Positions 1 through 5,225 of a stretch of 5,225 nucleotides of DNA are shown piece by piece (within the stretch, counting starts at the first letter, position 1; each line of letters starts with the position of its first letter). A model generated the notes under the pieces. The model had not been told where the DNA came from. It was given only the letters and a program-made list of their open reading frames with translations, and did no database searches. The DNA is from Reyranella sp. GTDB lineage: Bacteria; Pseudomonadota; Alphaproteobacteria; Reyranellales; Reyranellaceae. The position numbers and the translations under genes were made by a program. The DNA lies in assembly GCA_004296815.1 (NCBI GenBank), contig SCVT01000615.1, positions 1-5,225 of the forward strand. Direction: 5' to 3'.

Positions 1-360
1 CTCTCGCTGATCGCCGCCGCCGACATCCATCCCATCCAGAACCTTCGCGTCATGGGCTACCTGCGCGAGAAGTTCGGGCAGACCGAGGAGAGCGCTTTCG
101 CCTGGTCGCGGCACTGGATCGAGACGGGCTTCGATGCCTACGAGGCGTCGATCGCGAAGGATCCCAAGACCGGCAGCTACAGCCACGGCAATTCGCCCAC
201 CATGGCGGACATGTGCCTGGTGCCGCAGGTCTTCAATGCCGGCCGCTTCAAGGTCGACATGAAGCGCTACCCGACCATCCAGCGCATCTTCGACACCTGC
301 ATGAAGCATCCCGCTTTCGACGCCGCGCAGCCTTCCAGGCAGCCGGACGCCGAACCGTGA
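1..360 (+). CDS. maiA: Maleylacetoacetate isomerase (zeta-class GST), C-terminal part, 5' end outside window
   Basis: This enzyme isomerises maleylacetoacetate to fumarylacetoacetate with glutathione as cofactor, in cytoplasmic phenylalanine/tyrosine (homogentisate) breakdown. The visible 119 residues are the all-alpha GST C-terminal domain. Frame 1 is open from the first base and ends at TGA 358-360. Two family hallmarks are clear: DIHPIQNLRV near visible residues 8-17, and MADMCLVPQVFNAGRF followed by YPTI further on, which is the zeta-class signature around the ADxCLVPQ helix. The family is about 210-220 residues long, so the thioredoxin-like N-terminal domain with the SSC-type glutathione site lies upstream, outside the window. 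The last ten or so residues (QPSRQPDAEP) are a low-complexity tail. The stop overlaps the GTG of the next gene, implying co-transcription. The related maleylpyruvate isomerase cannot be fully excluded without the N-terminus and neighbours, but maiA is the better fit. Confidence 0.93.
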   Translation, partial: LSLIAAADIHPIQNLRVMGYLREKFGQTEESAFAWSRHWIETGFDAYEASIAKDPKTGSYSHGNSPTMADMCLVPQVFNAGRFKVDMKRYPTIQRIFDTCMKHPAFDAAQPSRQPDAEP

Positions 361-1829
361 GGAAAGCGCTCGTCGCTTTCGGCGTCGTCGTTGCCCTGGT
401 CGGCATCGGCGCCGCGGCGATCCCGTTTGCCGAGGACTTCGCGGCGCGCCGCCTGAAGGACGGTCTGGCCCGGGAAGGCGTGCGCGCCGAGACAGTCAAG
501 GTGAGCTTCCTCGACCGCAGCATCAGCCTGAACGGCGTCGCCGGCGGCCCGAACGCCGAGCTGACGATCGGCGACTGGGAGGCATCGGGCCTCGCCTGGC
601 CGCTCGACGAGCTCTTGAAGGGACGCCTGCCCTTCGCCGGCTTGAGCTGGGGCGACCCGCTGCATGTGGCACGGCTCCGGCTTCGCAACTTCCGTCTCGC
701 AGAGCCGAATGAGGCCGGTGGCTGGACGATCGGCGAGCTGACGGCCACCGGCGTCGACCTGCCGCGCTACGATGCGGTCTACGAGGGGCCTCATCGCAGC
801 GAGGCCATGATCGCGAGACTCCTGGGTGCGCTCACGGTTGGTCGGCTCGAACAGACCGCGGTCGCGCATCATACGTTCGATGGCACGGTCTATTCGGCCG
901 CAAGCATCGTCTTCGACGGCTACGTGCGCGGCCAGATGGAGACGTTGGAGGTAAAGGGCTTCGAGACCAGGGCCGCCAACACGCGGGCCGCGACGCTCAC
1001 TGTCGCGGAGATTTCGGCGGCAGGCGTCGACCTGCGCCGCCCGATCAAGACCGCCTCGTCGATCGACTGGGAGCCGGGCACGCCGATCGGCCGCGTGCCG
1101 GTCGCCAGGGCGCGGCTGTCGGGCTTCGGCGGTGAGCTGCTGGGCCGCTACGGCGTTTCGCTCGGCAGCGTCACCAGCGAGACCACGCGAGAGAACGCCG
1201 ACCTCAGCCGCTCGCGCACCACGGTCGAAGGCTTCGTCCTGGCGCCGTCGCTGCGCAGCGTCGAGGCGTTGGGCACGATGATGGTGCTGCAGGCGATGAA
1301 CCTCAAGGAGGTGCGGCTGGGCTTCGCATGCGACACCGTCGACGATCATGGCCGCCGGCAGTTCAGGGTCGAGGCCTGTACGCTCAACGCCCCGGGCCTC
1401 GCGGACATCTCGCTCGCCGCGAGCGTCGTCGACGCCGACGAGGAGTTCTGGCGGGCGATCGACGAAGCCGACATCTTCGCCCTGCTGGGCACGAAGGCGG
1501 CGCTGGCGTCGGCCAAGCTGGTGGTCGCGGACAAGAGCCTGCTGCAGCGGGCCCTGCAGGCCAAGGCCACCTTCGGCGGCCAGACCCTGGCGGCCGAGCG
1601 GGCCGCGCTGGCCGCGGAAGTCCGGCGCTACCAGCCTCCCGACGTGCTGATCACCCAGGACATGAGCAAGCTGCAGGACACCATCGCCCGTTTCGTCGAG
1701 CAGGGCGGCACGCTGACCATCGAGGCCAAGCCACAGCCCACCCTCGGCTTCGAGAAGCTCGACTATCTGCTGAAGCCCGGCGCCGATCTCGTGAGTGCGC
1801 TCGGGCTCGTCGCGACGCTGGCGCGCTAG
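357..1829 (+). CDS. Membrane-anchored, probably periplasmic protein of unknown function (AsmA/YdgA-like appearance)
   Basis: I do not recognise this 490-residue protein as a named family. The chosen start is GTG 357, which overlaps the maiA TGA (357-360). It gives a classic signal/anchor: R2 K3, then a hydrophobic stretch at about residues 4-24 rich in V, A and G. A weak GGA at 345-347 lies 9 bases upstream. The rest is soluble and looks beta-rich with periodic short hydrophobic strands. A motif of the form T-[IV]-x-[DE]-x-x-A-x-G-[VL]-x-[LW] recurs at about residues 70-81, 124-135 and 215-226, and looser strand-like copies follow. The C-terminal part (about 395-470) is more helical, then GGTLTIEAKPQP leads into a hydrophobic end. 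This architecture resembles AsmA-like or YdgA/DUF945-like envelope proteins, but that is inference from style, not a match. An in-frame ATG at 213 would add 48 residues that merely reread maiA and would bury the signal sequence. The stop is TAG 1827-1829. Confidence 0.85.
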   Translation: MRKALVAFGVVVALVGIGAAAIPFAEDFAARRLKDGLAREGVRAETVKVSFLDRSISLNGVAGGPNAELTIGDWEASGLAWPLDELLKGRLPFAGLSWGDPLHVARLRLRNFRLAEPNEAGGWTIGELTATGVDLPRYDAVYEGPHRSEAMIARLLGALTVGRLEQTAVAHHTFDGTVYSAASIVFDGYVRGQMETLEVKGFETRAANTRAATLTVAEISAAGVDLRRPIKTASSIDWEPGTPIGRVPVARARLSGFGGELLGRYGVSLGSVTSETTRENADLSRSRTTVEGFVLAPSLRSVEALGTMMVLQAMNLKEVRLGFACDTVDDHGRRQFRVEACTLNAPGLADISLAASVVDADEEFWRAIDEADIFALLGTKAALASAKLVVADKSLLQRALQAKATFGGQTLAAERAALAAEVRRYQPPDVLITQDMSKLQDTIARFVEQGGTLTIEAKPQPTLGFEKLDYLLKPGADLVSALGLVATLAR

Positions 1830-1847
1830 CTGCCCTTGCGCGCGTCG
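1813..1847. terminator. Imperfect hairpin over the shared convergent stop codons, possible terminator
   Basis: Bases 1813-1818 (CGACGC) pair with 1842-1847 (GCGTCG). After a two-base bulge (1819-1820), 1821-1824 pair with 1838-1841, and a G-T wobble closes an 11-base loop that holds the CTAG shared by both stop codons. No T-tract follows on either strand, so it is not a canonical intrinsic terminator. Such stems also arise by chance in DNA this GC-rich. It is listed because it is the only structure at the convergent junction. Confidence 0.25.
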
Positions 1848-2596
1848 GCGATGAGCTGCTTCAGGGAGGCAGCGTCGACCGCACCAGGCACGAACTGCTT
1901 GCCGATCACGAAGGCCGGCGTCCCGCGCACGCCCAGCGCACCCGCCAGCGCCATGTTGCGTTCGATGATCTGGCGCAGCTTGGGATCTTCCATGTCCTTC
2001 TCGAGCTGGGCGACATCGAGGCCGACGGAAGCGGCGATCTCGAGGATCTTCTCGCGATCGAGCTTGCCGCCGAACTCCATCAGCGCGTTGTGCATCGCCT
2101 GGTGCTTGCCCTGCTTGACCGAGGCAAGCGCGGCCAGCGACGCAATGCGCGACGGCTCGCCGAGGATCGGCAGGTCCTTGTAGATCACCTTGATCTTGCC
2201 GTCGGCGCCGACCACCGACTTCATCGCCTGGTGGGCGCGCTTGCAGTAGGGGCACTGATAGTCGTTGAACTCGACGATCGTGACGTCGCCCGCCGGGTTG
2301 CCGCCGGTCGGGCTGCCGGCATCGCGGAACAGCTCGGCATCCTGCTGCACGATCGCCTTCTGGGCGACGGCGTCGCGCTGGTTGTCCTGCTTGCGCTCGA
2401 GTTCCTGCATCGCCTCGACGAGCACCTCGGGGTTGGCCATGAGGTAGGCGCGGATGCTCTTGGCGACATCGGCCGGCACGGCGGCACCGGCCGCGGCATC
2501 GGGCGACACGATGCGTCCGGGGAGGCTGGTGCGGGTTGCCGCGAGGACGCCGACCACGACGAGGCCGAGCACGAGAGCCATCATTAGCGAACGCAT
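1826..2596 (-). CDS. ScsC/DsbA-family periplasmic thiol:disulfide oxidoreductase
   Basis: This 256-residue protein probably oxidises or isomerises disulfides in periplasmic proteins. ATG at 2594-2596 gives a short positive start (R2), then a hydrophobic segment at about residues 4-20, serving as a signal peptide or uncleaved anchor. Residues 43-70 (IRAYLMANPEVLVEAMQELE core) match the ScsC N-terminal helix, which mediates oligomerisation in Proteus ScsC. The thioredoxin-fold DsbA domain runs from about residue 100 to the end. Its redox motif is C115-P-Y-C118 in the context FNDYQCPYC, with KDLPILGEPS at 140-149. The cis-proline loop is GVRGTPAFVIG (222-232), with Thr226 before Pro227; threonine at this spot is usual in ScsC and DsbC, whereas E. 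coli DsbA has valine. The gene follows bepA by 20 bp, has GGAG 9 bases before the start, and ends in a stop overlapping the convergent gene. Oxidase versus isomerase cannot be settled from sequence. scsC and com1/bdbD-type names are alternatives. Confidence 0.92.
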   Translation of the reverse strand: MRSLMMALVLGLVVVGVLAATRTSLPGRIVSPDAAAGAAVPADVAKSIRAYLMANPEVLVEAMQELERKQDNQRDAVAQKAIVQQDAELFRDAGSPTGGNPAGDVTIVEFNDYQCPYCKRAHQAMKSVVGADGKIKVIYKDLPILGEPSRIASLAALASVKQGKHQAMHNALMEFGGKLDREKILEIAASVGLDVAQLEKDMEDPKLRQIIERNMALAGALGVRGTPAFVIGKQFVPGAVDAASLKQLIADARKGS

Positions 2597-2605
2597 TGTC
2601 TTGTT

Positions 2606-2609
2606 CTCC
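2606..2609 (-). promoter_or_regulatory. Ribosome binding site of the ScsC-like gene
   Basis: On the minus strand GGAG lies 9 bases upstream of ATG 2594-2596, within the 20-bp gap after bepA. It supports this ATG over longer readings that would run back into the bepA coding sequence. A 6-bp GC inverted repeat (GCCGGC at 2628-2633 and 2612-2617) lies just upstream of it. Confidence 0.7.
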
Positions 2610-2616
2610 GGGCCGG

Positions 2617-3999
2617 CTACTTGCGAGGCCGGCTGTTGATGTAGGCCTTGAGATCCTGTGCGCGCTGCCAGGCCGGAGTGCCGGCCTGCAGTTGGCGCGA
2701 TGCCGCTTCCGCGTGGGTCTGCGCCTCGCTGCGCTGGCCGCGCAGGGACGCCATCTCGGCGCGGGCGAGGGAGGTCATACCGGGATTGTTGAGCTTCGAA
2801 TAGCCCGACGCCATGAGGCGCCAAAGCTCGAAGCTGCCCGACTCCTGCTGCATGGCGTGCTCGAGGTTGCGCACGGCCTCGCGATCGTTGTCGGGATTGT
2901 TGACGTCGAGCAGGGCGCGCGCGAAGTCGATCTTGATGATCGCGGCGGCCGGCGCGAGCTGCACGGCCTTGCGGTAGGAGGCGAGCGACTCGGCGGCGCG
3001 GCCGTTCTCGTAGAGCATCTGGCCGCGCAATTCGTGGAAGTAGGGATCGTTGGGGTGTTCCTTCAGAAGCCCGTCGATCGTCAGCAGTGCGGAGCCGAGG
3101 TTGCCCTTGCGGTAGAGCGCGATGGCGCGGGCGTAGCGCGCCGGCAGGGAGCGGTCGGCCTCGGAGTAGCGCTGCATCGCGGCCTCGGGTGCGACGAAGC
3201 CATAGAGCTTCGCCACCATTCGCTGGTGCAGGTTCAGGAACTGCGGCGTGTCGGGCGTGTCCTTGTAGGGCGACCGGTCGGCCGCCTGTTCGAACGCAGC
3301 GATGCGCTCCGGAGTCAGCGGGTGAGTGGTCAGGTAGGGGTCGCGGCGGTTGATCGCGAGCTTCTCCTCGCGCTGCATGTAGCGCAGGAACTCGACCGTG
3401 CCCTTCGGCGACTGGCCGGTGCGCTGCAGGTAGCTGATGGCCGCCTGGTCGGCCGCGCTTTCCTGGGTCTGCGTGTACTTGAGGAACGACATCAGCGAGC
3501 CCGGCGCCATGGGCCGTGCGGTGCCGCCGCCGTGGCCCGCCGCACCGCCGCTGGCGGCGCCGCCCAGCGCGCCGCCCGCCATGGCGCCGCCGGCGAGGAG
3601 CGTCTCGAGGATCTGCAGGGTCGACAGGCTGCGCAGCTCTTCATGCATGCGCGCGAGATGACCGCCGGCGATGTGGCCGCTTTCATGGGCCATCACGCCG
3701 ATGAGCTGGTTCGGCCGCTCGGTGCGCATGATCAGGCCGGTATTGATGAAGATGCGCTGGCCGCCCGCCACGAAAGCGTTGAGGGAGCCGTCCTGGACGA
3801 GCATGATCTCGACGCCGTTGGGGTCGAGGCCCGCTGCCTTCCAGATGGGAATGGTGAAGGTGCGGACCGTGCTCTCGATCTCGGCGTCGCGGATGAGATT
3901 GAGGCGTTGACCTTGCTGCGCCGTCGCGGCACGAAACGGCGCCAGCGCGAAGAGCGCCAGACAGATGAGGGTGGTGATGCGTTTGAACACGGTCGGCAC
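2617..3999 (-). CDS. bepA: BepA/YfgC-type periplasmic M48 metalloprotease with TPR repeats
   Basis: A zinc protease and chaperone for outer-membrane protein assembly; E. coli BepA degrades or helps stalled LptD and BamA-bound substrates. The 460-residue product has a signal peptide (K6 R7, hydrophobic 8-22, likely cleavage after ATA at 25-27). The M48 domain carries H105-E-S-G-H109 within VMAHESGHIAGGH, the third ligand E180 in ESAAD, and H226 in TTHPLTPER, which corresponds to the E. coli His246 switch ligand. A very Gly/Ala-rich segment (about 136-160) sits between HExxH and E180. From about residue 285 the C-terminal half is TPR-like, e.g. ALYRKGNLGSALLTIDGLL and YENGRAAESLASYRKAVQLAP. The length is close to E. 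coli BepA (487). The start is GTG 3997-3999. A second GTG at 3988-3990 would also keep the whole signal peptide. No in-frame start lies between 3999 and an upstream stop at 4036-4038. The ScsC-like gene follows 20 bp downstream. Confidence 0.95.
   Translation of the reverse strand: MPTVFKRITTLICLALFALAPFRAATAQQGQRLNLIRDAEIESTVRTFTIPIWKAAGLDPNGVEIMLVQDGSLNAFVAGGQRIFINTGLIMRTERPNQLIGVMAHESGHIAGGHLARMHEELRSLSTLQILETLLAGGAMAGGALGGAASGGAAGHGGGTARPMAPGSLMSFLKYTQTQESAADQAAISYLQRTGQSPKGTVEFLRYMQREEKLAINRRDPYLTTHPLTPERIAAFEQAADRSPYKDTPDTPQFLNLHQRMVAKLYGFVAPEAAMQRYSEADRSLPARYARAIALYRKGNLGSALLTIDGLLKEHPNDPYFHELRGQMLYENGRAAESLASYRKAVQLAPAAAIIKIDFARALLDVNNPDNDREAVRNLEHAMQQESGSFELWRLMASGYSKLNNPGMTSLARAEMASLRGQRSEAQTHAEAASRQLQAGTPAWQRAQDLKAYINSRPRK
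3967..3970 (+). promoter_or_regulatory. Ribosome binding site candidate for the GGT-like lipoprotein
   Basis: GAGG lies 6 bases before ATG 3977-3979 and is the best Shine-Dalgarno match near any in-frame start of this gene. It decides my start choice. It is embedded in sequence that, on the other strand, encodes the bepA signal peptide, so the match could be fortuitous. Confidence 0.45.
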
Positions 4000-5225
4000 G
4001 GGTCTTCGGCAGGCTAGGAACGGGCGGCGGCCGCGTCAATTGTGCTCGGCGGCCCTGGTCAGCGCCTTCTTGCTGACGGGTTGTGGCATTAGTGAGACGG
4101 ACCGCTCGCGCGACCGCACCGAAAATGCCGAAAATCCGGCCGGTCTGGCGGCCAACACGCGCGGCCTGTCGAAAGTGACGAGGGGCGCTGCCTTTGCCGC
4201 CGCAACCGCCGAAGAGGGCCGCGCGGCCGAGGTCGGCCGCGACATCCTGCAGGCCGGCGGCAACGCCACCGACGCCGCGGTCGCCATGTATTTTGCACTG
4301 GCGGTGACGCTGCCGTCGGCGGCGTCGCTCGGGGCGTCGGGCGCCTGCGTCGTGCACAACGACAAGACCAAGAAGGCCGAGGCTTTCGTTTTTGCGCCGG
4401 TCGCCGCACCCGGCCCGATCAAGGGCCAGGCCTTCTCGGTGCCGTCCGGCGTGCGCGCGATCACCCTGATGCACGTCCGGCACGGCAGCCTGCGCTGGGA
4501 GCAGACGGTCTCGCCGGGCGAGCGCATGGCGCGGTTCGGCGTGCCGGTGTCGCGTGCGCTGTCGCGCGACCTCCAGGCCGGTGGCGCGCTGATCGGTGCC
4601 GACAACGAAGCCCGCCGCATCTTCGGCAGCGCGGCGGAAGGCACGAACCTGGTGCAGACCGACCTCGCCGCGACGCTCGCCGCGATCCGCCAGCGCGGCG
4701 GCGGCGAATTCTTCCAGGGCGCCTTCGCGCGCACCTTCTCCGAGCAGGTTACGACGGCTGGCGGCAGCCTGCCGTTCGAGACGCTGCGCAGCACCGTGCC
4801 GCTGGCGGCCGCGCCGCTTACCGAGACGCACTTTCGCAGCCGCGTCTACACGGCCCCTGCACCGGCGGCCGGCGCCGCGACCATCGCGGGATGGAAGGGC
4901 CAGCAGCCCGGCGGCGGCACGCCGGCCGATTCCGGCGGCTTCGCGGGCTTTGCCGCGGTCGACACCAAAGGCGGCGCAGCGGCCTGCGCTCTCTCCATGG
5001 GCCAGCTCTTCGGCGCGCGCGTCGTCGTGCCCGGCAGCGGCATCCTGATGGGGGCTCCCACGCCGGCGGCCGCGTCGGTCAGCCCGATGGTGATCGGCAA
5101 TCCCGGCAACGGCGAGTTCACCTTCGCGGGCGCCGGCGGTGGCCTGCCGACGGCGGCGCAGGCGCTCGGCTACGTCGCGCGCGAAGTCCTCGACAACAGC
5201 CGGCCGCTCGGCAGCGTGCTGGCCA
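3977..5225 (+). CDS. Gamma-glutamyltranspeptidase-fold lipoprotein, probably catalytically inactive; 3' end outside window
   Basis: From ATG 3977 the frame is open to the window end (416 residues plus one base). The N-terminus is a lipoprotein signal: an Arg-rich n-region (RQARNGRRPRQ, 11-21), a hydrophobic core (22-33), and lipobox L33-T-G-C36, so the protein should be lipid-anchored in the envelope. GGT-family landmarks follow in order: GRDILQAGGNATDAAVAM (87-104), a glycine turn at 117-122, VPSGV with HVRHGSLRW (155-174), a GGGEFFQG-type segment (241-248), FAAVDTKGGAAACALSMG (325-342), GSGILM (353-358) and SVSPM (367-371). Known GGTs cleave gamma-glutamyl bonds of glutathione after autoprocessing at a Thr in TH[FY]SVVD. 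Here that position reads A323-G-F-A-A-V-D, so the nucleophile is absent. The LDYRE substrate arginine and the NNxMDDF loop are also missing. I infer a pseudoenzyme or a changed function. A start at TTG 4040 is possible but would lack the charged n-region. Confidence 0.85.
   Translation, partial: MRLNTVGTGLRQARNGRRPRQLCSAALVSAFLLTGCGISETDRSRDRTENAENPAGLAANTRGLSKVTRGAAFAAATAEEGRAAEVGRDILQAGGNATDAAVAMYFALAVTLPSAASLGASGACVVHNDKTKKAEAFVFAPVAAPGPIKGQAFSVPSGVRAITLMHVRHGSLRWEQTVSPGERMARFGVPVSRALSRDLQAGGALIGADNEARRIFGSAAEGTNLVQTDLAATLAAIRQRGGGEFFQGAFARTFSEQVTTAGGSLPFETLRSTVPLAAAPLTETHFRSRVYTAPAPAAGAATIAGWKGQQPGGGTPADSGGFAGFAAVDTKGGAAACALSMGQLFGARVVVPGSGILMGAPTPAAASVSPMVIGNPGNGEFTFAGAGGGLPTAAQALGYVAREVLDNSRPLGSVLA
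4011..4039 (-). promoter_or_regulatory. Candidate sigma-70-type promoter for the bepA operon
   Basis: Read on the minus strand, TTGACG (4039-4034, five of six bases of the -35 consensus) is followed by a 17-base spacer and TAGCCT (4016-4011, three of six of the -10 consensus). Transcription would begin near 4003-4005, only a few bases before GTG 3999, giving a near-leaderless mRNA, or about 13-15 bases before GTG 3990. The hexamers lie inside the 5' coding part of the divergent lipoprotein gene if that gene starts at 3977. The -10 match is poor, so this is a suggestion. Confidence 0.35.

Noticed and set aside
213..356. An upstream ATG that would extend the membrane-anchored protein by 48 residues.
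   Set aside because: The extension is the maiA coding region read in another frame, is His/Arg-rich, and would displace the obvious N-terminal signal/anchor.
267..2255. A 662-codon open frame on the minus strand running antisense to the unknown membrane-anchored protein and into the ScsC-like gene.
   Set aside because: Its product is Arg/Gln/Gly-rich with no domain or signal, and it crosses two well-supported genes in the wrong frame. Long shadow frames are expected at this GC content.
1328..2587. A 419-codon plus-strand frame crossing the end of gene 2 and the ScsC-like gene.
   Set aside because: It crosses the convergent junction out of frame with both real genes and has shadow-like composition.
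2597..2824. An in-frame extension of the ScsC-like protein upstream of ATG 2596.
   Set aside because: It rereads bepA coding sequence and would place the signal peptide internally; the GGAG at 2606-2609 supports the shorter form.
3907..3935. TTGACC at 3907-3912 as a -35 element for the GGT-like gene.
   Set aside because: At spacings of 16-18 the downstream hexamers (e.g. CACGAA) match the -10 consensus at only about two positions, and the site is inside the bepA coding sequence.
2536..4017. A 493-codon open frame on the plus strand opposite bepA.
   Set aside because: It is the mirror of bepA, whose HExxH, zinc ligands, signal peptide and TPRs are clear. The mirrored product has repetitive A/R/L/V/H composition and no motifs.
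4027..4034. The palindrome GCGGCCGC between the divergent starts as an operator.
   Set aside because: Short GC palindromes are common at this composition, and it has no second copy or flanking symmetry.
3683..4831. A 382-codon open frame on the minus strand across the divergent region and opposite the GGT-like gene.
   Set aside because: It overlaps both the bepA start in another frame and the GGT-like gene, and its product is Arg/Ala-rich without recognisable features.
1..5225. A novel defence, mobile or phage system.
   Set aside because: All five genes are typical chromosomal metabolism or envelope genes; there are no transposase, integrase, nuclease, toxin-antitoxin or repeat-array signals and no composition break.

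Overview
The window looks like a stretch of chromosome from a GC-rich Gram-negative bacterium, most likely an alphaproteobacterium; a Rhodospirillales/Reyranella-type lineage is a guess from protein style only. The GC bias is strong, third codon positions are heavily G/C, and GTG starts are used. There is a signal-peptide-bearing BepA-type protease, a ScsC/Com1-type thiol oxidoreductase and a lipoprotein, so the cell has a periplasm and an outer membrane. I see no insertion sequence, integrase, tRNA, rRNA, CRISPR array or abrupt composition change. This is dense, ordinary core-genome DNA with a few odd details.

Layout. (1) 1-360, plus strand: the C-terminal half of maleylacetoacetate isomerase (maiA, zeta-class glutathione transferase), cut by the window start. 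(2) 357-1829, plus strand: a 490-residue membrane-anchored, probably periplasmic protein of unknown function. Its GTG start overlaps the maiA stop by 4 bp. (3) 1826-2596, minus strand: a 256-residue thiol:disulfide oxidoreductase with a ScsC-like N-terminal helix region and a CPYC active site. Its stop codon shares the palindrome CTAG with the stop of gene 2, so the convergent genes overlap by 4 bp. (4) 2617-3999, minus strand: a 460-residue M48 metalloprotease with TPR repeats (BepA/YfgC type), 20 bp upstream of gene 3 and clearly in the same operon. (5) 3977-end, plus strand: a divergently transcribed lipoprotein of the gamma-glutamyltranspeptidase fold, cut by the window end. Most residues needed for catalysis appear to be missing. 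No gap between genes exceeds about 40 bp, whichever starts are chosen.

How they fit together. The minus-strand pair is the clearest functional unit. In E. coli, BepA acts on stalled outer-membrane proteins, notably LptD, whose maturation needs disulfide rearrangement. Here a periplasmic thioredoxin-fold enzyme follows it in the same transcript, suggesting an envelope quality-control module. The divergent lipoprotein and the convergent membrane-anchored protein would also sit in the envelope, but neither has a provable link. maiA belongs to tyrosine/homogentisate catabolism and is probably only a transcriptional neighbour of gene 2.

Most worth a second look: the catalytically degenerate GGT-fold lipoprotein, the overlapping 5' ends of that gene and bepA, and the bepA-ScsC-like pairing.
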